This document shows, piece after piece, positions 44,499-51,972 of a stretch of DNA of 64,000 nucleotides (positions are counted from its first letter, which is position 1; every line of letters begins with the position of its first letter). Location: the NCBI RefSeq assembly GCF_028657195.3, contig NZ_JANCPR020000013.1, positions 124,001 to 188,000 of the forward strand, given 5' to 3'. The position numbers and the translations under genes are program-made. Origin of the DNA: Streptomyces iconiensis (GTDB taxonomy: Bacteria > Actinomycetota > Actinomycetes > Streptomycetales > Streptomycetaceae). The notes under the pieces are model-generated. The model saw only the letters and a list, made by a program, of their open reading frames with translations. It was not told the DNA's origin and searched no databases.

Positions 44499-44532
44499 GG
44501 AAGACCCCGGTCCGATTGGACCGGGGTCTTCC
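44499..44532 (+). terminator. Terminator after citrate synthase
   Basis: ggaagaccccggtcc (44499-44513), loop gatt, ggaccggggtcttcc (44518-44532): a perfect 15-bp stem followed by gttt, 42 bp after the gltA stop. Confidence 0.92.
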
Positions 44533-44577
44533 GTTTGTGTGGCTCTGTGGAGAGACGTAGATCACAGTTTTTGGGGG

Positions 44578-44606
44578 GTAACCATTTGCGGGGGTCGTGT
44601 GTCTAA
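44578..44606 (+). promoter_or_regulatory. ECF-type promoter candidate
   Basis: GTAACC (44578-44583), 17-bp spacer, GTCTAA (44601-44606). The spacing and words resemble SigE-type Streptomyces promoters and match the candidate at 34267-34292. Confidence 0.5.
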
Positions 44607-44609
44607 CCG

Positions 44610-44840
44610 GGTGGCGTCTGCCTCCCGGCGGAGGCGCCGCCGTGCTCCGGACACGTCTTGGGGGACGTATCCGGTGTGAAGAGAGGGTGAACGTGCCCGG
44701 GGAGCTTTGAGCGGCCCTCCCGCCCGTACGTGCAGCCAGCAAGCGCCCGGCCAGGATCCCGTGGGGGGAATCCATGACCGGGAAACGGAAGCGCCCCGTT
44801 GACGGGCCCGTGGGGGGACCTTGTCGACGGGGCGCTTTTC
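44610..44840 (+). ncRNA. Candidate small RNA or short-peptide transcript
   Basis: A transcript from the ECF-like promoter would run about 230 nt to a hairpin, aagcgccccgttgac (44789-44803) / gtcgacggggcgctt (44823-44837), one mismatch, followed by ttcgc. A 31-codon frame from ATG 44774 with GGGGGGAA upstream overlaps the hairpin. No conserved protein is recognisable, so a non-coding RNA or leader is preferred. Confidence 0.35.
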
Positions 44841-44937
44841 GCTGGGCCGGTCCGCCTCCCCGTGCGTGAAGCCCCGAACTGCGGTATGGGACATCCGGGG
44901 GGATACTGGACGTGGATGAGGAGTGGACGGGGCGCCG

Positions 44938-45156
44938 TTACGCCCGGCCCACCAACTCGTACCCCGCCTCGTCGACGGCGTCGCGCACAGCGGCATCGTC
45001 CAGCTCGACGGAGGAGGTGACGATGACCTCGCCGGAGGAGGCGGCGGCCTGGACGCCGGAGACTCCCTCGATCCTCGACAGCTCTTCGGAGACCGCGCCC
45101 TCACAGTGGCCGCAGCTCATTCCGGAAACCTTGTAGGTGGTCGTGACGGTGCTCAT
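44938..45156 (-). CDS. copZ: Copper chaperone with heavy-metal-associated domain
   Basis: The 72-residue protein is a single HMA domain; MSCGHC at residues 13-18 is the Cu(I)-binding CxxC loop, and the predicted fold is the usual ferredoxin-like babbab. It would carry Cu(I) to an exporter ATPase, which is not in the window. A CsoR-like operator lies about 95 bp upstream (45252-45268). Confidence 0.93.
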   Translation of the reverse strand: MSTVTTTYKVSGMSCGHCEGAVSEELSRIEGVSGVQAAASSGEVIVTSSVELDDAAVRDAVDEAGYELVGRA

Positions 45157-45251
45157 GGCCTGTCCTCGCTCTCGGTTCGTGCCCTGGTGTGGCAGTGCGT
45201 GTCCGCTGGGACCTGAATGCGAAGCGGGCAGCGTGTGCCGACGGCAAGGAT

Positions 45252-45268
45252 ATACCCCCCCTAGGTAT
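45252..45268. promoter_or_regulatory. CsoR-like copper operator
   Basis: ataccccccctaggtat has ATACC / GGTAT arms around a C-run, the pattern of actinobacterial CsoR operators. It lies upstream of the HMA chaperone gene. Confidence 0.6.
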
Positions 45269-45468
45269 TAAGTCACCCACCCCCCAGCCCTCTGGCTTCC
45301 CCTGGGTCACCCGCCGCCGGTCCCCCTTAGGGGGTGGCTCGACCTTCCCCTGAGTTCCCCCGGGGATGGTCGTGCGGCCGTTGTGCCCCGACTTCTCCCC
45401 TGTCAGCTTTGGCTTACAGGCGGGTGGGTGCCCGGCATACCGGGCGGGGTGGAAGGCAGGTGGTCCGG

Positions 45469-46224
45469 ATGGACGGCGCTCTGTGGGCGTATGCGCTGCT
45501 CGCGCTCACGACCCTGCCACCCCTGGTACCCAACTCCGCGCTCATCGCCGCCGCCGGAGTGCTCGCCGCCTCCGGCAGGCTCTCGCTCCCGCTGGTCCTG
45601 CTGACGGTCGCCGGCAGCGCGCTGGTGGGGGACGCCGCCGTGCACTGGCTGGGGTGCCGCGCCGGCGGAAGGGTACGCGCCTGGCTCTCCGCGAGTCCCC
45701 GCCGCAAGGCCGCGCTGGACTGGACGGCCGCACGGGTGTGGCGCCACGGGGTGCCCTTCGTCTTCGTCGTCCGCTTCCTGCCCAGTGGCAGGCTCGCCGG
45801 AGGGCTGGCCGCCGGAACCGTCGGCTATCCGCTGCGCCGCTTCCTGGTGGGCGCCGGCCTCGCCGAGCTGTTCTGGGCCGCGTACTCCGTCGGCGTCGGC
45901 TACTGGGGAGGGCATGTGCTCGCCGGCACCCTGACCGGCACGCTCGTGGGCGTCGGCGCCTCCGCCGTTCTCGCGGGCAGCGCCTCGGCCGTGCACTGGG
46001 GGATGCGCAGGGGTGCGAGGGCCGCGGTCGTCGTTCCGCGCCAGGGCGGCACGGGGCCCCGGCTGCCGCACGGGGAGGAGAGGGGCGGCCGGGGCCCGGT
46101 GATCGGGGACGGAAGGGGGGTCTCCGGTGTGGAGGTCTCAGCGGCCTCCCCGGTGCCCGGGCCTGCGGGTGACCCAGTCGCGGATGGTGTCGGCGAACCA
46201 GTAGGGCTTGCCCGCCTCCACTAG
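45469..46224 (+). CDS. DedA/VTT-domain membrane protein
   Basis: The 251-residue protein has about five membrane segments and the DedA hallmarks: an N-terminal re-entrant region (PLVPNSALIAAAGVLA), GDAAVHWLGCRAG and RFLPSGRLAGGLAAGTVGYP, which contains the conserved R-x(3)-G-x(3)-G pattern. DedA proteins are linked to lipid-carrier flipping and membrane-potential maintenance. The last about 75 residues are hydrophilic and low in complexity. ATG 45469 is preferred; GTG 45460 is possible. Its end overlaps the opposing HTH gene by 87 nt. Confidence 0.85.
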   Translation: MDGALWAYALLALTTLPPLVPNSALIAAAGVLAASGRLSLPLVLLTVAGSALVGDAAVHWLGCRAGGRVRAWLSASPRRKAALDWTAARVWRHGVPFVFVVRFLPSGRLAGGLAAGTVGYPLRRFLVGAGLAELFWAAYSVGVGYWGGHVLAGTLTGTLVGVGASAVLAGSASAVHWGMRRGARAAVVVPRQGGTGPRLPHGEERGGRGPVIGDGRGVSGVEVSAASPVPGPAGDPVADGVGEPVGLARLH

Positions 46225-46332
46225 ATCGGGCGACGGCAGGAGGCCGTGCTTCCTGTAGGAGCGCACCGTGTCCGGCTGGACGCTGATGTGCGCGGCGATT
46301 TCCTTGTACGACCAGAGCCTTCGGTCGGCCAT
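46138..46332 (-). CDS. Small MerR/BldC-like helix-turn-helix protein
   Basis: The 64-residue protein is almost entirely one winged helix-turn-helix (WSYKEIAAHISVQPDTVRSY, then RKHGLLPSPD and a C-terminal helix). Such single-domain proteins resemble excisionase-like or BldC-like DNA-binding proteins. The ATG at 46332 has a strong GGGAGG site, supporting expression. Its 3' end overlaps dedA. Target unknown. Confidence 0.82.
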   Translation of the reverse strand: MADRRLWSYKEIAAHISVQPDTVRSYRKHGLLPSPDLVEAGKPYWFADTIRDWVTRRPGHRGGR

Positions 46333-46491
46333 TTCTCGCACCTCCCTGGGGGGTGGCTGTTGATCGTCAGCCAGTGCCAGGTGAACGAGACCGCGCGGCC
46401 GTACGGGAGCGGCTGTGCGCGGACTGTGACGCCCGGCCGGTCCGATGGTGACGACGGTGACGCTTCGGGAACACGGGCTTCCGGAGACGTC

Positions 46492-46516
46492 AGTATGTAA
46501 GGACAAACTATTGACA
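46492..46516 (+). promoter_or_regulatory. Palindromic operator and -35 box of the iol operon
   Basis: agtatgtaaggacaaact (46492-46509) has AGTnTGT-N4-ACAnACT symmetry, like a GntR-type operator, and is followed at once by TTGACA (46511-46516). A weak -10 would fall near 46534. This lies 98 bp before iolC, so a repressor here would block the promoter. No GntR gene is in the window. Confidence 0.55.
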
Positions 46517-46606
46517 GTGGTCTCCGGCAGGACTGACGATGAGCTGTGGACCGCGGACCGCGGACCGCACGCCGGGAACCGGACGACCTGAGGAGAGGTA
46601 CCGCCC

Positions 46607-47623
46607 GTGATCGAGTCGAACGAGCCGGCCGAGCCGCACGACGTGGTGACCATGGGCCGTATCGGCGTGGACATCTACCCGTTGCAGACGGGGGTCCCGC
46701 TGCCCGAGGTGGAGACCTTCGGGAAGTTCCTCGGTGGCTCGGCGACCAATGTCGCGGTCGCCGCCTCGCGGCTCGGCCGCTCCAGCGCGGTCATCAGCCG
46801 TACGGGCGCCGACCCGTTCGGCACGTACTGCCACCAGGCGCTGCGCGAATTCGGCGTGGACGACCGCTGGGTGACACCCGTCGCCGCCTACCCGACGCCC
46901 GTGACCTTCTGTGAGATCTTCCCGCCCGACGACTTCCCGCTGTACTTCTACCGGCGGCCCAAGGCGCCGGATCTGGAGATCCACGCGGAAGAGCTGGACC
47001 TCGCGGCGCTCACCGCGGCGCGGATCTTCTGGATGACCGGCACAGGACTGTCGGAGGAGCCCAGCAGAGGCGCCACGCTCACCGCGCTCGCGGCACGCGA
47101 GGCGGTACGCGGCTCTGCCGTCGCCACCGTCTTCGACCTCGACTGGCGCCCCATGTTCTGGGGCGCAGGCGCGGGCGGCCCTCTCGCGGGGGCCACCGAG
47201 GAGGAGGTCAAGGAGGCGGCGCGGCCCGCCTACCGCGAGGCCCTCGCGCACGCCACCGTCGCCGTCGGCAACCTCGACGAGTGCGAGGTCGCCACCGGCA
47301 CCCGCGAGCCCCGGGCCTGCGCCGAGGAGCTGCTCGCCTTCGGCGCCGAACTCGCCGTCGTCAAGCAGGGGCCCAAGGGCGTACTCGCCGTCCACCGCGA
47401 CGGCACCGTGGCCGAGGTGCCCCCGCACCCGGTCGAGGTCGTCAACGGCCTCGGTGCGGGTGACGCGTTCGGCGGATCGCTGTGCCACGGGCTGCTCGCG
47501 GGCTGGGACCTGGAGTACGTGATGCGGTACGCCAACGCGGCGGGAGCGCTGGTGGCCTCGCGGCTCGCCTGCTCCTCCGCGATGCCGGCCCCGCGGGAGG
47601 TCGAGGATCTCCTCGGCGGATGA
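46607..47623 (+). CDS. iolC: 5-dehydro-2-deoxygluconokinase
   Basis: The 338-residue PfkB-family kinase phosphorylates 5-keto-2-deoxygluconate in myo-inositol breakdown. It begins with VVTMGRIGVDIYPLQTGVPL, characteristic of IolC, and has GGSATNVAVAASRLG and the catalytic NGLGAGDAFGGSL. GTG 46607 has AGGAGAGG. It is the first gene of the rightward iol operon; the next start is 212 bp on. Confidence 0.94.
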   Translation: MIESNEPAEPHDVVTMGRIGVDIYPLQTGVPLPEVETFGKFLGGSATNVAVAASRLGRSSAVISRTGADPFGTYCHQALREFGVDDRWVTPVAAYPTPVTFCEIFPPDDFPLYFYRRPKAPDLEIHAEELDLAALTAARIFWMTGTGLSEEPSRGATLTALAAREAVRGSAVATVFDLDWRPMFWGAGAGGPLAGATEEEVKEAARPAYREALAHATVAVGNLDECEVATGTREPRACAEELLAFGAELAVVKQGPKGVLAVHRDGTVAEVPPHPVEVVNGLGAGDAFGGSLCHGLLAGWDLEYVMRYANAAGALVASRLACSSAMPAPREVEDLLGG

Positions 47624-47835
47624 GTCCGGGCGCCGCGTCCGGGCGCCCGGCCCCTGGGGCCACGCGCCCGGGTGTCCCGCCCCGGGGTGCGGCACCCGCT
47701 CGTGAGCCCGTACCCGCCTCCTCGACCCCACGTCCTCGCCCCCACCAGCGCCCTGTGGTCCGTGACTTCGCCGGACCCTCCGTGCCGGCCCCGCCTCGCG
47801 GCGGGAGCGCCGGCCGACCCGAAAGAGAGCCCTCC

Positions 47836-48717
47836 TTGACCAGCGTCACCCTCTCCCAGCTCACCACCGTGCGGGCCCGGCATCCCGAGGCCGTCGCCGA
47901 GGCCGCGGCCAGGCGCGCGCGGCGTCCGCTCGTCGGCGACAGCGGGCGGTTGATGATCGTCGCGGCCGACCATCCGGCACGCGGCGCACTGGGTGTCGGC
48001 GACGACAAGCTCGCCATGGCCAACCGCGTCGGACTGCTGGAGCGCCTGACGCTCGCGCTCTCCCGGCCCGGCGTCGACGGCGTGCTCGCCACCGCCGACA
48101 TCCTGGAGGACCTGCTGCTGCTCGGCGCCCTGGAGAACAAGGTCGTGCTCGGCTCCATGAACAGGGGCGGGCTCGCAGGCGCCTCCTTCGAGCTGGACGA
48201 CCGCTTCACGGGGCACCGCGCCGAGGACCTGGAACGGCTCCGTTTCGACGCGGGCAAGCTGCTGCTGCGGATCGACTACGACGATCCAGGTTCGCTCAGC
48301 ACGATGCACGCCTCGGCGCGTGCCGTCGACGCCATGGCGGAACGGCGACTTCCGGTCTTTGTCGAGCCGTTCCTCTCGCGCAGGGTGGAGGGACGGGTGA
48401 AGAACGACCTGAGCGGACCCGCCGTCGCGCGCTCCGTCGCCATCGCCTCGGGCCTCGGCGGCACCTCCGCGTACACGTGGCTCAAGCTGCCTGTCACCGA
48501 GGAGCCCGACGACATGGCATGGGTGTGCGAGACCTCCACCCTCCCCGTCGTGCTGCTCGGCGGCGAGGTGAACGGGGACCAGGAGGGTGCCTACGAGAAG
48601 TGGCGCAAGGCGCTCAGCCTGCCGACCGTGCGCGGTCTGGTCGTGGGACGTTCGCTGCTCTACCCCGCCGACGGCGATGTGGGCGCGGCCGTCGACACCG
48701 CCGTCGGACTGCTCTGA
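47836..48717 (+). CDS. Cgl0159-type aldolase-like TIM barrel (inositol pathway)
   Basis: The 293-residue protein matches the (beta/alpha)8 family found in actinobacterial iol clusters, with LMIVAADHPARGALGV, GVLATADILEDLLLLG and DDPGSLSTMHASARAV. It is related to deoxyribose-phosphate aldolases. In the inositol pathway the open role is cleavage of 2-deoxy-5-keto-gluconate-6-phosphate (IolJ); this gene is the natural candidate, but that is inference. Start TTG 47836 follows GAAAGAGAG; no ATG or GTG precedes the conserved core closely. Confidence 0.82.
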   Translation: MTSVTLSQLTTVRARHPEAVAEAAARRARRPLVGDSGRLMIVAADHPARGALGVGDDKLAMANRVGLLERLTLALSRPGVDGVLATADILEDLLLLGALENKVVLGSMNRGGLAGASFELDDRFTGHRAEDLERLRFDAGKLLLRIDYDDPGSLSTMHASARAVDAMAERRLPVFVEPFLSRRVEGRVKNDLSGPAVARSVAIASGLGGTSAYTWLKLPVTEEPDDMAWVCETSTLPVVLLGGEVNGDQEGAYEKWRKALSLPTVRGLVVGRSLLYPADGDVGAAVDTAVGLL

Positions 48718-48748
48718 CACCTCTGACACCCCGGGAGAGAGAGCTGAT

Positions 48749-49762
48749 ATGGCAGACCTCGCAGACAACGCTGATATGGCAGACCACGCAGACAACAAGG
48801 ACACCGGCTTCCACCTGCCCTCGGGCAGCGCGGCCTCGGGCCCGTACGCCCTGGACATCGACCCAGCCCTGGCCGGCTGGGGCTACTCCTCGCTGCGGGT
48901 CCTGGAACTGGAGCCGGGCGGTACACATGAGTTCGCGACCGGCGAGAGCGAATGGATCGTGCTCCCGCTCGGTGGCGGCTGCACGGTGTCCGTCGTACCC
49001 GACGTACCCGACGTATCCGTCGAGTCCCAGGACGCGCGGGGAGAGGGTGGCGAGGTGGCCTTCGAACTGCGGGGCAGGGAGAGCGTGTTCGCCGGGGTCA
49101 CCGACTTCGCGTACGCGCCGCGTGAGGCGCGGGTGCGGATCGGCAGCCGCGAAGGCGGCAGGTTCGCGCTCACCGGAGCCCGCTGCACGCGGCGCCTGCC
49201 CGCGCGTTACGGTCCGGCCGGTGACGTACCGGTCGAGCTGCGGGGGAGCGGGCAGTGCTCGCGGCAGGTCAACAACTTCGCCGCCGCAGGGCAGTTCGAG
49301 GCCGACAGGCTCATCGCCGTCGAGGTGCTGACCCCGGGCGGCAACTGGTCCTCCTACCCGCCGCACAAGCACGACGAGTGCAGGGAGGGCGAGGAGAGCG
49401 AGCTGGAGGAGATCTACTACTTCGAGATCGCCCCGCACGGCCCGACCGAGGGCCTCGGCTACCAGCGGGTGAGCCCGAGCGGCCGGGGGAGGGGAACGGA
49501 CGTGCTGGCGGAGGTGCGTTCCGGCGATGCCGTGCTGATCCCCGACGGCTGGCACGGGCCCTCCATCGCGGCGCCCGGGCACCACATGTACTACCTCAAC
49601 GTGATGGCCGGTCCGGGGGTGGATCGGGAGTGGCTCATCTGCGACCATCCTGATCACGCGTGGATCCGTGGCACATGGGCGGATACACCGGTGGATCCAA
49701 GGTTGCCTTTGTACAAGGCAAGGGATTCCGCAGATTCCGGCGAAGGAAAGGGCGTGTCGTGA
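48749..49762 (+). CDS. iolB: 5-deoxy-glucuronate isomerase
   Basis: The 337-residue cupin-like enzyme converts 5-deoxy-glucuronate to 5-keto-2-deoxygluconate. Conserved phrases are RQVNNFAAAGQFEADRLI, SSYPPHKHDE with the metal-binding His residues, EEIYYFEIAPHG and DGWHGPSIAAPGHHMYYLNV. The first 20 or so residues repeat MAD-x(2)-ADN, from an imperfect 27-bp duplication, so ATG 48776 could be the ancestral start. Its stop overlaps the iolD GTG as GTGA. Confidence 0.94.
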   Translation: MADLADNADMADHADNKDTGFHLPSGSAASGPYALDIDPALAGWGYSSLRVLELEPGGTHEFATGESEWIVLPLGGGCTVSVVPDVPDVSVESQDARGEGGEVAFELRGRESVFAGVTDFAYAPREARVRIGSREGGRFALTGARCTRRLPARYGPAGDVPVELRGSGQCSRQVNNFAAAGQFEADRLIAVEVLTPGGNWSSYPPHKHDECREGEESELEEIYYFEIAPHGPTEGLGYQRVSPSGRGRGTDVLAEVRSGDAVLIPDGWHGPSIAAPGHHMYYLNVMAGPGVDREWLICDHPDHAWIRGTWADTPVDPRLPLYKARDSADSGEGKGVS

Positions 49763-51660
49763 CCGCTTCGAACACCACCGTCCGGCTCACCGTCGCCCAG
49801 GCGCTCATCCGCTTCCTCGCCGCGCAGCACTCCGAACGCGACGGCGTACGGCACCGGTTGATCGACGGATGCTGGGGCATCTTCGGCCACGGCAACGTCG
49901 CCGGTATCGGTCAGGCGCTCGTCGAGAGCGGCCAGGGCCCCGGCGCGCCCCTCCCCTTCCACCAGGGCCGCAACGAACAGGCCATGGTGCACGCGGCCGT
50001 CGGCTTCGCGCGCCAGAACAACCGCCTCTCTGCGCAGGCCGTCACCACCTCCATCGGCCCGGGTGCCACCAACCTCGTCACCGGGGCCGCGCTCGCGACG
50101 GTCAACAGGCTGCCCGTACTGCTGCTGCCCGGCGACACGTTCGCAGGTCGTACGGCCGACCCCGTGCTCCAGCAGCTCGAAGTCCCGTACGCGGGCGATG
50201 TCTCCGTCAACGACTGCCTGCGCCCTGTGTCCCGCTACTTCGACCGCGTCACGCGGCCCGAGGCGCTGATCCCGGCCGCGCTCCAGGCGATGCGCGTACT
50301 GGCCGACCCGGCGGAGACCGGCGCCGTCACCCTCGCGCTGCCGCAGGACGTGCAGGCCGAGGCGTACGACTGGCCCGAGGAGTTCTTCGCGGAACGCGTG
50401 TGGCGGGTGGCGCGTCCGGTGCCGGAGCCCGGGGTGCTGGCCGAGGTGGCCGAGGCGCTGCGCGGTGCGCGGCGCCCGCTGCTCGTCGCCGGCGGCGGCG
50501 TCCACCACAGCGAGGCCGAGGACGCGCTGTGCGCCTTCGCCGACGCGACCGGCGTCCCCGTCGCCTCCACCCAGGCGGGCAAGGGCTCGCTCCGCCACGA
50601 TCACCCCTGCGACGTGGGCGGCATCGGCCACACCGGTACGGCCGTCGCCGACGAACTCGCCCGCGCGGCCGACCTCGTGATCGGCGTCGGCACCCGCTGG
50701 ACCGACTTCACCACCGCATCCGGCACCCTCTTCGAGGCGCCCGCCGTGCGCTTCGTCAACCTCAACCTCACCTCCTACGACGGCCACAAGCTCGGCGCCC
50801 TGGCGGCGATGGCCGATGCCAGGGAGGCGCTGACGGCGCTGACCGGCGCGCTGCGCGGCTACCGGGTCTCACCCGACTACGAGGCCGAGTACGGGCGCGG
50901 GAAGGAGAGTTGGGAGCGCGTGGTCGCCGAGGCGCTCGCCGCGCACCCGCTCGACGAGAAGGCCAGGCCCTCGCAGACGCAGGTGCTCGGCGCGCTGGAC
51001 TCCGTCGTCGACGAGACGGACATCGTCATCAACGCTGCCGGGTCGCTCCCCGGCGACCTGCACAAACTGTGGCGTGCCCGCTCGCCCCGGCAGTACCACC
51101 TCGAATACGGCTACTCCTGCATGGGCTACGAGATCCCGGCCGCCATCGGCGTTCGGATGGCGGCCCCTGACCGGCCGGTCTGGGCGCTCGTCGGTGACGG
51201 CACGTATCTGATGCTGCCCACCGAGCTGGTCACGGCCGTCCAGGAGGGCATCAACATCAACGTCGTGCTCGTCCAGAACCACGGTTACGCGTCCATCGGC
51301 GGGCTGTCCGAACAGACCGGCGCCGAACGCTTCGGCACCGACTACCGGTTCAGGGCACCGGACGGCACCTACACCGGCGACCCGCTGCCCGTCGACCTCG
51401 CGGCGAACGCCGCCTCGCTCGGCATGGAGGTACTGCGCGCCGCCACCTACGGCGAACTGCGCACCGCACTGGCAGCCGCGCGCGCCTCCGACCGGCCCAC
51501 ATGCGTGTACGTCGAGACCGACACCGACCCCGACGTGCCGGCCCCCGGCGCCGAGGCGTGGTGGGACGTGGTCGTCGCGGAAACCTCCCGACGCGGTGCG
51601 GCGCAACGGGCCCGCGAGGAATACGACCGCCGCCGCGCCGACCAGCGCCGCCACCTGTGA
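49759..51660 (+). CDS. iolD: 3D-(3,5/4)-trihydroxycyclohexane-1,2-dione hydrolase
   Basis: The 633-residue thiamine-diphosphate enzyme opens the ring of the inositol intermediate. It starts at GTG 49759, coupled to iolB. The N-terminal pyrimidine-binding domain shows GIFGHGNVAGIGQAL and FHQGRNEQAMVHAA with the catalytic Glu; the C-terminal diphosphate-binding motif is GDGTYLMLPTELVTAVQEG followed by INVVLVQN (the GDG...N motif). Length and order are as in Bacillus IolD. Confidence 0.95.
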   Translation: MTASNTTVRLTVAQALIRFLAAQHSERDGVRHRLIDGCWGIFGHGNVAGIGQALVESGQGPGAPLPFHQGRNEQAMVHAAVGFARQNNRLSAQAVTTSIGPGATNLVTGAALATVNRLPVLLLPGDTFAGRTADPVLQQLEVPYAGDVSVNDCLRPVSRYFDRVTRPEALIPAALQAMRVLADPAETGAVTLALPQDVQAEAYDWPEEFFAERVWRVARPVPEPGVLAEVAEALRGARRPLLVAGGGVHHSEAEDALCAFADATGVPVASTQAGKGSLRHDHPCDVGGIGHTGTAVADELARAADLVIGVGTRWTDFTTASGTLFEAPAVRFVNLNLTSYDGHKLGALAAMADAREALTALTGALRGYRVSPDYEAEYGRGKESWERVVAEALAAHPLDEKARPSQTQVLGALDSVVDETDIVINAAGSLPGDLHKLWRARSPRQYHLEYGYSCMGYEIPAAIGVRMAAPDRPVWALVGDGTYLMLPTELVTAVQEGININVVLVQNHGYASIGGLSEQTGAERFGTDYRFRAPDGTYTGDPLPVDLAANAASLGMEVLRAATYGELRTALAAARASDRPTCVYVETDTDPDVPAPGAEAWWDVVVAETSRRGAAQRAREEYDRRRADQRRHL

Positions 51661-51972
51661 GCGGCAGCCCGGCCGCGAGCGGCGCCGCTGCGGTGTGCGG
51701 CACCTCTGCGGTGTGCGCCGCCGCCTTCGCTGTGAGCGGCACTTCTGCGGTGACCGTCGCCGCCTCTGCCGTGAGCGGCTGCTCCGCTGTCAACCCCGCC
51801 CCGGTTCTCCCGGCCCAGAGGAACCACCGACTCCACAGGACCCATCAACTCCACAGGGCCCACCACCTCCATGAGCCCCATCGGAGCCGCCGACCCCGCT
51901 GAAGCCGCGTGTTCCACGGCTCCGAAGGAGCCGCCCGCTCCACCGCTACGTCCCAAGAAAGGTCGCGCATCC
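51661..51972. repeat. Degenerate minisatellite between iolD and mmsA
   Basis: A 312-bp gap inside the operon. The first half is built from gcggtgtgcggcacctct-like units with a period of about 30 bp; the second half repeats ccatcaactccacaggg-like units. Short frames cross it in both directions, but all are repeat-derived. No promoter is evident, so mmsA is presumably read through. Confidence 0.65.

Noticed and set aside
51350..51793. Leftward frame with TAEVPL-type repeats
   Set aside because: It is produced by the degenerate minisatellite and by antisense of iolD; no start site or domain supports it.
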